NCBI GenBank assembly: GCA_021847165.1
Contig: JAJZUH010000025.1
Span: 1-16,960 of the forward strand
Length of the DNA: 16,960 nucleotides
Reading direction: 5' to 3'
Origin: Pseudomonadota bacterium
Lineage (GTDB): Bacteria > Pseudomonadota > Gammaproteobacteria > Burkholderiales > Gallionellaceae
In this document: in pieces, positions 1 through 6,279 of the stretch
Layout: the number at the start of each line of letters is the position of its first letter
Position numbering within the stretch: the stretch's first letter is position 1
Notes under the pieces: generated by a model
Told to the model about the DNA's origin: nothing
Database searches by the model: none
What the model saw: only the letters and a program-made list of their open reading frames with translations
Translations under genes and position numbers: made by a program

Positions 1-590
1 GCCTGCTTGCCGCCTTGCTGCCGGGCGGCGCGCCGGTGTGGAAGCTGTGGCCACATGCTGCGCGCGTACATCCGCTGTTGCTGGTGCACAGGGTGGAGGG
101 GATTGAACCGGGCCTGTATGCGCTGCCGCGCATTGCAGTGGCCAAAGGTGCGCTGCAGTCCGTTCTGCGCGATACGTTCTCCTGGCAGCCTGCCGATCCG
201 GAGTTGCCGTTGTTCCAGCTGTTCGCCGCGCGAGCAGGCAATACTGCGCGCACACTATCCTGTCATCAGGATATCGCCTCGCACTGTGCGGTCGCATTCA
301 TGATGGTGGCTGAATTCACCCGGCCCGTTGCGGCAGACCCTGCCGCCTATCGCCATCTGCATTGGGAAGCGGGCATGCTGGGCCATGTGGTCACGCTGGA
401 GGCCGAAGCGGCAGGGTGGCGCGGTACCGGCATTGGCTGCTTCTTCGACGATGCCGACCATGAAGTGCTCGGCCTGTCGGACGACCGCTACCAGGTGATT
501 TACCACTATGCCGTCGGCATGGCGGTGGACGATCCGCGGCTGCAGACGTTGCCGGCGTACGAAGGCGAGGGGAAGGATGGACATGGATGA
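1..590 (+). CDS. SagB-type nitroreductase/dehydrogenase, C-terminal part (5' end outside window)
   Basis: The reading frame is open from the first base (codons start at base 3) to TGA at 588-590, so only the last ~195 residues are visible. The text matches the C-terminal half of SagB/ThcOx-type nitroreductases: 'LLLVHRVEGIEPGLY' early on, then 'SCHQDIA', and near the end 'EAEAAGWRGTGIGCFFDD' followed by 'YHYAVGMAVDDPRLQTLPAYE'. Family members are FMN-dependent oxidoreductases of the nitroreductase fold. Some oxidise azolines in peptide maturation, but many are stand-alone proteins with no known substrate. No peptide-modification partner is visible here. The gene is followed closely by a small unknown gene at 641. 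Family assignment is fairly secure; substrate and full length are unknown. Confidence 0.8.
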   Translation, partial: LLAALLPGGAPVWKLWPHAARVHPLLLVHRVEGIEPGLYALPRIAVAKGALQSVLRDTFSWQPADPELPLFQLFAARAGNTARTLSCHQDIASHCAVAFMMVAEFTRPVAADPAAYRHLHWEAGMLGHVVTLEAEAAGWRGTGIGCFFDDADHEVLGLSDDRYQVIYHYAVGMAVDDPRLQTLPAYEGEGKDGHG

Positions 591-640
591 CCGCTCGCTG
601 AAATGCCTGCGGTTGCTCGGGACGGCAAGGGGTGCGGTGC

Positions 641-973
641 ATGATTGAAGCGAGCACACCCCCGTTTGCCGTGAGTCGCTGCCGGCACCGCGTACTGGGG
701 CTGCAGGTGAAGATCGAGTTTGCCGATGGCTTTGCGCTGAGACTCATGCCGGCCGAGGCATCCAGCCTCTCTTTCGCACTCTCCGCGGTGCGCTCTGGCA
801 TCAGCCCGGAGCGCGAGATATACCTGAGTCCGATCGCCAGCGACGCTGCCTTCGTTGGCACGGTACGGGATGACGGGATCGGCATTGCCGTGCGAAGCGG
901 TATGCTTGAACTGGACTGGCCGGGCGTAGCCAGTCTGGCGGATGCGCTGGCCGCAGCGATCGGGCAGGGTTGA
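641..973 (+). CDS. Hypothetical protein, 110 aa, downstream of the nitroreductase
   Basis: I do not recognise this protein. The ATG at 641 has an AAGGGG Shine-Dalgarno-like stretch at 627-632 and is preferred over the in-frame GTG at 632. The 110-residue product has no signal peptide or membrane segment. It alternates short hydrophobic strands with polar turns ('RVLGLQVKIEFADGFALRL', 'GIGIAVRSGMLELDW') and ends in an alanine-rich helix, which suggests a small compact beta-rich cytoplasmic domain. It starts 50 bp after the nitroreductase stop and probably belongs to the same operon. That suggests, but does not show, a role as accessory or binding partner of that enzyme. Composition matches its neighbours. 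Confidence 0.65.
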   Translation: MIEASTPPFAVSRCRHRVLGLQVKIEFADGFALRLMPAEASSLSFALSAVRSGISPEREIYLSPIASDAAFVGTVRDDGIGIAVRSGMLELDWPGVASLADALAAAIGQG

Positions 974-1078
974 TCTGGCGCCACAACGGCAAAAATGACA
1001 CGCCCGGCGTATGGACATATTTGAGTCTGCCGGAATCCAGCATAATGCGGCCATCTACTCGTGTTGCGGAGGTGGTTG

Positions 1079-2437
1079 ATGCGTGTGGCGATCATCGGTT
1101 CAGGGCCCGCCGGATTCTATGCCGCGGAGGCGCTGCTCAGGCGCACGGACGCTGTGGTCGAGGTGGACATGTTCGATCGCCTTCCCACCCCGTACGGGCT
1201 GGTACGCGGCGGGGTTGCTCCCGATCACCAGAACATCAAGGCCGTCACCCGCGTCTACGAAAAGACGGCAGCGCGCCCCGCATTCAGGTTCCTGGGCAAT
1301 GTGCGCCTCGGCAGCGACATCTCGGTTGAGGATCTGCGCCGGCACTATCACCAGATCGTCTATGCCGTCGGCAATGAGGCCGACCGCCGGCTCGGCATCC
1401 CCGGCGAAGGCATGCCGCGGTGCACTCCGGCGAGCGTGTTTTTCGGCTGGTACAACGGCCATCCCGATTATCGGGATGCGAAGATCGACCTGTCGGTGTC
1501 GCGCGTGGCGGTGGTGGGCAACGGCAACGTCGCCATCGATGCGGCCCGGATCCTGTTGCGCACGCCTGCCGAACTGGAAAAGACCGACATCGCTGCGCAT
1601 GCGCTGGAAGCCCTGCGTAACAGCAAGGTGCGCGAGGTGTTCATCCTTGGCCGGCGCGGCCCGGCGCAGGCATCGTTCACTGCGGCCGAACTCAGGGAAC
1701 TCGGCGAGATGGAGGATGCCGAGCCGGTCGTCGAACGGGACGAAGTCGCCGGGGGCGTTGCGCCGGAGCCTGTGCAGGACTCGCCGCAAGACAAGAATCT
1801 GAAAGTGCTCCGCTCTTTCGCCGCGCGGATGCCGGAGGGCAAGACGCGCAAGCTGCATATGCGTTTTCTGCTTGCGCCGACGGAGGTCATCGCCGGCGCC
1901 GACGGCAAGGTGGCCGGGCTCAGGCTGGAGAAGAACCGGCTGGAGATGCGGCCCGATGGCACTGTCGCTGCGCGCGGAACCGGCGCGTTCGAGACCCTGG
2001 AGGTCGGCATGGTGCTGCCGGCGATCGGGTTCAGCGCCGAGCGGATCGCTGACGTCCCGTACGACGAAAAGGCGCACGTGATTGCCAATGAGGACGGGCG
2101 GGTGGTCGATGCGGCCAGCCGTGCGGTGGTGGCCAATGAATATGTCGTCGGCTGGGCTAGGACGGGGCCGCACGGGCTCATCGGCTCGCACAAGGCGGCT
2201 TCGGCCAGCGTTGTTGCGCACATGATGGCGGATGCGGACGGGCTTCCGGCCCGCGCACTGCCGGAGCGGCAGGCGATTATCGAACTGCTGCGCGGACGCG
2301 GCGTGCAGCCGGTCTCGTTCGACGACTGGAAGCGGCTCGACCGGATCGAGGTCGCGCGCGGAGAATGGCGCGGTGCGCCGCGCGACAAGCTGGTCGATGT
2401 CGCATCGATGCTCGCGACGCTCGACCGGCACGCATAA
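1079..2437 (+). CDS. Ferredoxin/flavodoxin-NADP+ reductase, adrenodoxin-reductase type (FprA-like)
   Basis: 452 residues, starting at ATG 1079 after a strong GGAGGT ribosome binding site; an upstream in-frame start at 1061 has no such site. The N-terminus 'RVAIIGSGPAGFYAAEALL' is the FAD-binding GxGxxG fold. It is followed by the family signature 'PTPYGLVRGGVAPDH' (about residues 38-52), a second dinucleotide fold 'VVGNGNVAIDAARIL' (about 146-160) for NADP(H), and 'GWARTGPHGLIGSHKA' (about 358-373) closing the FAD site. This is the glutathione-reductase-like class (mitochondrial adrenodoxin reductase, mycobacterial FprA), not the plant FNR class. It moves electrons between NADPH and a small carrier in the cytoplasm. 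The flavodoxin at 9243-9785 is a possible partner (inference). Family confidence is high; the physiological direction is unknown. Confidence 0.92.
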   Translation: MRVAIIGSGPAGFYAAEALLRRTDAVVEVDMFDRLPTPYGLVRGGVAPDHQNIKAVTRVYEKTAARPAFRFLGNVRLGSDISVEDLRRHYHQIVYAVGNEADRRLGIPGEGMPRCTPASVFFGWYNGHPDYRDAKIDLSVSRVAVVGNGNVAIDAARILLRTPAELEKTDIAAHALEALRNSKVREVFILGRRGPAQASFTAAELRELGEMEDAEPVVERDEVAGGVAPEPVQDSPQDKNLKVLRSFAARMPEGKTRKLHMRFLLAPTEVIAGADGKVAGLRLEKNRLEMRPDGTVAARGTGAFETLEVGMVLPAIGFSAERIADVPYDEKAHVIANEDGRVVDAASRAVVANEYVVGWARTGPHGLIGSHKAASASVVAHMMADADGLPARALPERQAIIELLRGRGVQPVSFDDWKRLDRIEVARGEWRGAPRDKLVDVASMLATLDRHA

Positions 2438-2461
2438 TCCGCTGTTGCGTGGTGCGAATAC

Positions 2462-2490
2462 TTGCGTGGCGATTTGAATATTGGTATATT
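2462..2490 (+). promoter_or_regulatory. Predicted sigma70 promoter of the polyferredoxin operon
   Basis: TTGCGT at 2462-2467 and TATATT at 2485-2490 are separated by exactly 17 bp. The -10 matches 5 of 6 consensus bases and the -35 matches 3 of 6. The stretch is clearly AT-richer than its surroundings. Transcription would begin near 2497, about 120 nt before the chosen start codon. The -10 lies inside the left arm of the inverted repeat at 2483-2508, so a protein bound there would block RNA polymerase. Confidence 0.6.
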
Positions 2491-2508
2491 AATACTAACT
2501 AATATACC
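2483..2508. promoter_or_regulatory. Perfect 9-bp inverted repeat overlapping the -10: candidate operator
   Basis: GGTATATTA (2483-2491) and TAATATACC (2500-2508) are exact reverse complements separated by 8 bp, giving half-site centres 17 bp apart. A third, imperfect copy of the half-site, GGTATATCC, lies at 2521-2529 just downstream. The repeat covers the predicted -10 and start of transcription, the usual place for a repressor operator. I cannot match it to a named regulator with confidence, and no regulator gene lies beside it. Confidence 0.6.
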
Positions 2509-2553
2509 GGGTCGGCTTCTGGTATATCCCGTCAACAGGCAGGAACAATGGCC

Positions 2554-2589
2554 CAGCCCCGCATGCGAGTGGAATGCAATGCGGGGCTG
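2554..2589 (+). promoter_or_regulatory. Leader hairpin, 11-bp perfect stem, upstream of the polyferredoxin gene
   Basis: CAGCCCCGCAT (2554-2564) pairs perfectly with ATGCGGGGCTG (2579-2589) around a 14-nt loop. It lies in the predicted 5' leader and ends 28 nt before the chosen start codon. No U-run follows, so it does not look like an intrinsic terminator. An alternative ATG (2579) is buried in the 3' arm, which argues against its use as a start. The hairpin may affect mRNA stability or translation. Confidence 0.5.
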
Positions 2590-2617
2590 CAACAGCATAG
2601 AGCAGACAGGCAGCGAG

Positions 2618-3826
2618 ATGGAGAAGTCGGCGTACCGGTGGAAGAGAAGGCTCGTGCAACTGGGCACCTTGGCATTGATCGCGCTGATCCCGGCGCTGGG
2701 CTTCTTCCGCATCGACCTGAGTACCGCCAGCTTCAGCATGCTGGACAGCCAGATCTGGTGGTCCAACTTCGCTTTCGTGTTCGGCCTCGCGCTGGTGGGC
2801 ATCACCGTCCCCCTCATCATCTACATGACCCTGGGCACCGCCTGGTGCGGCTGGGCGTGCCCGCAGAATCTGCTGTCGGAATGGGCCAACAATCTTACCT
2901 ACAAACTGCTGGGCAAGCGCGCCAGCGTCGACGTCAACGGCGAAGGCCTCAAGGTCGCGGCCGCCAAGAACAAATTCTGGAACTGGGCCCTGCTCGGACT
3001 CGCTTTCCTGGCCGCCTCCCTGGTCCTGGCCCTCATCCCCTTCCTGTTCTTCTTTCCGTTCAGCGAAGTGCGCGGTTTTTTCAGCGCCGGCCCCAGCGGC
3101 CAACTCTCCACCTTCATGCAGCGGCTGTATTACTTCACGGTCTTCCTCATTTTCATCGACATCGCCGTCATTCGCTACTTCATGTGCGACTACGCCTGCC
3201 TGTACCGCATCGGCCAGAAGATGTTCAAGACCCGCGACGCCCTGCACATCGCCTATGACAGCAGCCGTGCCGCCGAATGCAACAAATGCAACTACTGCGC
3301 GGCCAGCTGCATCACCCGCATCGAACCCACCCATATCACCATCGACGACAGCTGCATCGACTGCGGCGAATGCATCGACGCCTGCGACCGCCTGCATGCA
3401 AAGACCGGCACTACCGGCCTGTTGAGCTTCGAATTCGGCGAAGCGCGCCGCGATGCCACCTGGCGGGACACCCTGCGCACCCTGTTCACCCGCTTCAACT
3501 GGCCGGTGGGCGCCTTCTTCCTGGCCGGCGTCGCCATGATGGCCTGGGGCATTTACACCCAGCAACAGATCCCGGCGCAGATTCCGCTCGAACAGCAGCT
3601 CAAGGAACGCCAGCTGGCCAAGGTCTGCAACAGCCAGTGCGAAACACAGCAGCAATCGTGCAAAGGGGGCGACATGGGGGCCTGCTACCGGGCGGCCGCC
3701 TGCAAATGCGCCTGCTATCTGGAACAGGACCCCGGCAACGAGGCGAGCGGCCGCTGGCAGCAATGCGTGCAACAGAATACCGCCAACGCCCGGGAGCGGG
3801 CGGGACATGCCACCAAAGCGCCCTGA
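2618..3826 (+). CDS. Membrane-bound polyferredoxin (CcoG/NapH/NosR-like 4Fe-4S protein) with Cys-rich C-terminal tail
   Basis: 402 residues from ATG 2618; the frame extends upstream, but earlier starts fall in the leader hairpin or before it. Predicted membrane helices lie near residues 14-30, 51-71, 121-146, 169-188 and 296-313. Motifs in order are C77xxxC81P and C190xxxC194, typical of the NapH/NosR/CcoG family, then two ferredoxin clusters CxxCxxCxxxC at 221-231 and 246-256, predicted to bind two [4Fe-4S] centres on the cytoplasmic side. CcoG proteins help copper/cytochrome oxidase assembly, while NapH and NosR pass electrons to periplasmic reductases. No cbb3, nap or nos genes are in the window. 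The C-terminus is odd: after the last helix come eight cysteines (337, 341, 348, 356, 362, 364, 366, 383) instead of the Ig-like domain of CcoG. Family level is secure; the specific role is unknown. Confidence 0.85.
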   Translation: MEKSAYRWKRRLVQLGTLALIALIPALGFFRIDLSTASFSMLDSQIWWSNFAFVFGLALVGITVPLIIYMTLGTAWCGWACPQNLLSEWANNLTYKLLGKRASVDVNGEGLKVAAAKNKFWNWALLGLAFLAASLVLALIPFLFFFPFSEVRGFFSAGPSGQLSTFMQRLYYFTVFLIFIDIAVIRYFMCDYACLYRIGQKMFKTRDALHIAYDSSRAAECNKCNYCAASCITRIEPTHITIDDSCIDCGECIDACDRLHAKTGTTGLLSFEFGEARRDATWRDTLRTLFTRFNWPVGAFFLAGVAMMAWGIYTQQQIPAQIPLEQQLKERQLAKVCNSQCETQQQSCKGGDMGACYRAAACKCACYLEQDPGNEASGRWQQCVQQNTANARERAGHATKAP

Positions 3827-3868
3827 CCGGGCGACAGGATTCGACAACTTAACGGGAAGGAGTACCCA

Positions 3869-4057
3869 ATGTTCAAGCTACCCGCCGTGATCGTCTACAT
3901 GATCATCGCCTTCAACATCACCGCATTCACCGTGCTGCTGCAACTGGACATGCTGATCATCAAGTCGATCATCTTCAAGATCATCGCCTGGGCCTTCACC
4001 ATCGGCGCCTGGGCGCTGGCGTATGTGAACCGCGACAAGGTCTGGGAGATGTTCTGA
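3869..4057 (+). CDS. Small two-helix membrane protein, 62 aa
   Basis: ATG 3869 follows a strong GGAAGGAG ribosome binding site and begins 42 bp after the polyferredoxin stop, so the two are probably co-transcribed. The product is almost entirely hydrophobic, with two predicted membrane helices (about residues 6-28 and 33-53), a short loop between them and a charged end 'NRDKVWEMF'. It has no cysteine and no histidine, so it is unlikely to bind a cofactor itself. I recognise no family. Size and position suggest a structural or assembly subunit of a membrane complex built around the polyferredoxin; this is inference. It is very likely a real gene because of its ribosome binding site, its codon use and its membrane pattern. 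Confidence 0.75.
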   Translation: MFKLPAVIVYMIIAFNITAFTVLLQLDMLIIKSIIFKIIAWAFTIGAWALAYVNRDKVWEMF

Positions 4058-4110
4058 CCCGGTGCCGACACGGAACGAATTTCATCAATCAGGATTAAAG
4101 GAGATAGATC

Positions 4111-4233
4111 ATGAATCCGATGGCTCAAGCATTCGGGATCGGAACACTGCTGGGGATCGCGCTGTTTTTCATCCTGGCCCGTTTCGGACTGATAGACAAA
4201 CTGCTGGCGTCGATGGAGCGCTGGTTTCGCTAG
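4111..4233 (+). CDS. Micro-protein, 40 aa, single membrane helix
   Basis: Bases 4111-4233 encode a 40-residue protein starting MNPMAQAFGIGTLLGIAL and ending MERWFR before TAG. The ATG is preceded by AAAGGAG at an ideal distance, one of the best ribosome binding sites in the window. One predicted membrane helix spans about residues 8-25, followed by an amphipathic basic tail. It begins 53 bp after the 62-aa gene and is the third gene of the same unit. Single-helix micro-proteins of this size are known as stabilising subunits of respiratory complexes (for example CydX and CcoQ). I see no sequence match to those, so the comparison is only of size and topology. Confidence 0.65.
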   Translation: MNPMAQAFGIGTLLGIALFFILARFGLIDKLLASMERWFR

Positions 4234-4258
4234 CACTTCCGGGGTGACAGCATGATGG

Positions 4259-4281
4259 CGCCCCGGCGATTCGCCTGGGCG
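4259..4281. terminator. Short GC hairpin in the convergent gap
   Basis: CGCCC-C-GGCG, a 3-nt loop, then CGCC-T-GGGCG forms a 9-bp stem with one mismatch. It sits in the 58-bp gap between the 40-aa gene (+) and the 79-aa gene (-), where a two-way terminator would be expected. No T-run follows on either strand, so intrinsic termination is doubtful. Confidence 0.3.
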
Positions 4282-4291
4282 ATGCATGCGG

Positions 4292-4531
4292 TCATTCCGG
4301 CGTATCGTCCTGTTCCGGATTTCTCTTTTCCTGGGCGCGCTTGCCGATCCGCCAGAGGAACCAGAACACCGTCACGATGGTGACCAGCGTGACGGCTTCC
4401 ATGATCCAGACGAGCGACTGGACGTGCTCCCGCTCCGGCATGCCGATGTATGCCTGTGCATTGCCGCCGAGCAGCACCGTTCCGCCGACAGCAAACAGAA
4501 CACGAACCGCCTTTTCCAAGCCTGTTTTCAT
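4292..4531 (-). CDS. Small membrane protein, 79 aa, unknown function
   Basis: On the minus strand the ATG (4531-4529) follows a GGGAGGATGGC ribosome binding site. Residues 8-25 are hydrophobic and end in AQA before Y28, which fits a cleavable signal sequence. A second helix spans about 38-60 and is followed by a basic stretch 'RIGKRAQEKR' and an acidic end. This predicts an inner-membrane protein with a short periplasmic N-terminus and a cytoplasmic tail. I recognise no family. It converges with the polyferredoxin operon and lies 167 bp downstream of the porin gene on the same strand, with a stable hairpin between them, so it probably has its own transcript. A functional link to the polyferredoxin unit is possible but rests only on position and small membrane-protein character. 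Confidence 0.65.
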   Translation of the reverse strand: MKTGLEKAVRVLFAVGGTVLLGGNAQAYIGMPEREHVQSLVWIMEAVTLVTIVTVFWFLWRIGKRAQEKRNPEQDDTPE

Positions 4532-4646
4532 GCCATCCTCCCCGATTGTTTTGCGTTCCCTGTTGCGGGCGCCGCCGGCACCCGCATCGATTGTATGACG
4601 TATTCGACAACGAAGTGAATCTCAGGTCGGTCGATGGCCGGCGAGA

Positions 4647-4680
4647 GCGGCCCGGATGCGCGATCGCATATCCAGGCCGC
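4647..4680 (-). terminator. Stable hairpin just after the porin gene
   Basis: Reading the minus strand, GCGGCCTGGAT...GCG pairs with CGC.ATCCGGGCCGC around an ATCG loop: about 14 pairs including one G-U, with a 2-nt bulge. It begins 18 nt past the porin stop codon. It lacks a U-run (TCTCG follows), so it may act as an mRNA 3'-end stabiliser or a weak or factor-dependent terminator. Confidence 0.45.
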
Positions 4681-4698
4681 CTCGTGCCGATACCGGGT

Positions 4699-5961
4699 TC
4701 AGAAGGCGTATTGCAGCATCACGCGGTTGTCCACATAAGAACTGCCCCAGCTCGCCAATCCGTGTTCGATGCCGAGACGGTCGCGGATCGTCAGGCCTTC
4801 GAACGAGCCATCCAGATGATAGGCCAGATCCAGCATGAGGGCGTTGACGTTGGCGACATAAGGCGCGGTGTCGTAGCGCGAGTAGGTGATCTCGGCATCC
4901 AGTTTCTCGTTCAGCAACTTCAGGTTGGTGCCGATCTTCCAGGCGTGGCCGGCTCCGCGCGCGGACACCAGGCCGTAGTTCATCACGGTCGTGTAGAGCG
5001 GATCGGTGTTGTAGACCTGGGTATACGGCGACAGCAGATTGCCGTTGGATATCCCGGCGGTGGGATTGACCGGCACCTTGTTGAAGGCGAAATAAACGCT
5101 GCCCAGCTTGTCCGGCAAGGCGACTCCGGTCTTGGCACCGTAGACCTTACTGTCGACTGCCCCGAGCAGGTTGGCACCGTCGCCGGTCTCGCGCATGAAC
5201 TGGAAGTCGACGAAAGGAGACAGCCCGTCCAGGTTCATCTTGTATCCGCCCTGCAGCCAGGCCATCTGGGCGAAGTCGTAAAAGCGGTACAGCCAGGTCT
5301 TGGCGCTGATGCCGTCGTTGCGGTAGGTCATTCCAAAAGCTGCGGCGCCGATGTTGCCGCCGGTGTAATGGGGGTTGTCGTACGGCAAGGCGAAGATATT
5401 GCTGTTCGAAAAGCTGTATGCGGTGCGGTTTTCGTAGCGGAAGACGCGGTCCCCTTCGAATTGCAGGCCCGGGACGGGCGAGTACGAGACGACACCAGCC
5501 TGATAGAGGTTGGGGATCATGAAGCCGTCGGACGGGTTGATCCAGGGATTGTCGATGTTCTGGTTGCCGATCCGCGCCAGGAACTCCGGCTTCCTGTACT
5601 GAACGTAGGCTTCACCGAGCGTGTATATCCCGTAGTCCGTCCCCATCAGCAGCGGGTTGATGTATTTGTTGTTCTGGTCGTGATTGTTGAGGCCGATGTC
5701 CTGCGCAAAATACACGCCCAATGCCGCACCGAGGCCGTCGGGATTCGCGGTTTCCACTTTCAGCCTGCCGCCCAGCGAAGTGGAGTGCAGATCGGTCAGG
5801 GTGCTATTGGTGTAATCCCTGCTGAAGGAATACGCGCGGATGTTCCCCGAGAATTTGAAGTCCGGCAGTGACGGGTCGGCGGATGTGTCCGCATAGGCGG
5901 CGCTGGCGGCAAGCATGGCGCTGCCGAGCGCCATTCTGCAGCCACGGTTCAGATTTGGCAT
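4699..5961 (-). CDS. OprD-like outer-membrane porin
   Basis: 420 residues from ATG at 5961, preceded by AAGGAA; the open frame continues upstream to 6096, but that part reads as non-coding leader. Residues 1-24 (ending 'AASAAYA') form a signal peptide, cleaved before DTSADP. The mature part is rich in alternating aromatic/polar strands ('FKFSGNIRAYSFSRDYT', 'LGGRLKVETANPDGLGAALGVYF', 'AYVQYRKPEFLARIGNQNI') and ends '...RVMLQYAF' with the terminal Phe required for outer-membrane insertion. Length and opening strands fit the OprD-type substrate-specific porins, which import small organic acids or peptides. The solute cannot be read from sequence. A perfect inverted repeat lies 60-89 bp upstream of the start, suggesting regulated expression. 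Porin call firm, subfamily moderate. Confidence 0.8.
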   Translation of the reverse strand: MPNLNRGCRMALGSAMLAASAAYADTSADPSLPDFKFSGNIRAYSFSRDYTNSTLTDLHSTSLGGRLKVETANPDGLGAALGVYFAQDIGLNNHDQNNKYINPLLMGTDYGIYTLGEAYVQYRKPEFLARIGNQNIDNPWINPSDGFMIPNLYQAGVVSYSPVPGLQFEGDRVFRYENRTAYSFSNSNIFALPYDNPHYTGGNIGAAAFGMTYRNDGISAKTWLYRFYDFAQMAWLQGGYKMNLDGLSPFVDFQFMRETGDGANLLGAVDSKVYGAKTGVALPDKLGSVYFAFNKVPVNPTAGISNGNLLSPYTQVYNTDPLYTTVMNYGLVSARGAGHAWKIGTNLKLLNEKLDAEITYSRYDTAPYVANVNALMLDLAYHLDGSFEGLTIRDRLGIEHGLASWGSSYVDNRVMLQYAF

Positions 5962-6020
5962 GAGATTTCCTTGATCGTTGAATTGTCGAAAGAAAGTGGA
6001 ACGCCGGGCAGGTCGTCGAC

Positions 6021-6050
6021 TTTCGTTATGCATATTCATACATAACGAAA
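6021..6050. promoter_or_regulatory. Perfect 10-bp inverted repeat upstream of the porin: candidate operator
   Basis: TTTCGTTATG (6021-6030) and CATAACGAAA (6041-6050) are exact reverse complements with a 10-bp spacer, so half-site centres are 20 bp apart (two helical turns), as for a dimeric regulator on one DNA face. On the minus strand a weak promoter overlaps it: TTGCTC (6062-6057), 16 bp, TATGAA (6040-6035). No other gene starts nearby: PPDK ends towards this region, so the porin is the only candidate target. The regulator is not identifiable. Confidence 0.55.
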
Positions 6051-6228
6051 TTGTATGAGCAAAACGCGTGCCTGTTCCCGGAAGTGCCGGTTTCACCGGT
6101 GGCGTGCGCGGTTTGCCGCCAAATTGCTGCGCGGGGAATCAAAGTTTTGTCGGGCTTGTCACGCTACGCGGAACGCGTTGTAGGATTTGCAACGAAGTGC
6201 GGCAGGGGGAGGTACGGTTGGGGAGGAG

Positions 6229-6258
6229 AAAACCTCCGGCACGGCATCGTGCCGGAGG
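6229..6258 (-). terminator. Rho-independent terminator of the PPDK gene
   Basis: CCTCCGGCACG (6233-6243) and CGTGCCGGAGG (6248-6258) form a perfect 11-bp stem with a 4-nt loop. On the minus strand it is followed by TTTTCTCC. It lies 22 bp past the PPDK stop codon, the expected position. The rest of the gap to the porin start (5962-6228) holds the inverted repeat at 6021-6050 and no credible gene. Confidence 0.8.
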
Positions 6259-6279
6259 GGGCTGCGCGTGCGATGGACG

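Noticed and set aside
2548..3258. Plus-strand frame starting MAQPRMRVE, overlapping the polyferredoxin in another frame
   Set aside because: It has a plausible ATG with AGGA upstream, but the product is Arg/His/Pro-rich out-of-frame text without any fold.
2495..3847. 450-codon minus-strand frame opposite the polyferredoxin
   Set aside because: Antisense shadow; the plus strand carries the ferredoxin cysteine motifs and membrane helices.
4450..5871. 473-codon plus-strand frame opposite the porin
   Set aside because: Antisense shadow of the porin, which has a signal peptide and a terminal Phe on the minus strand.
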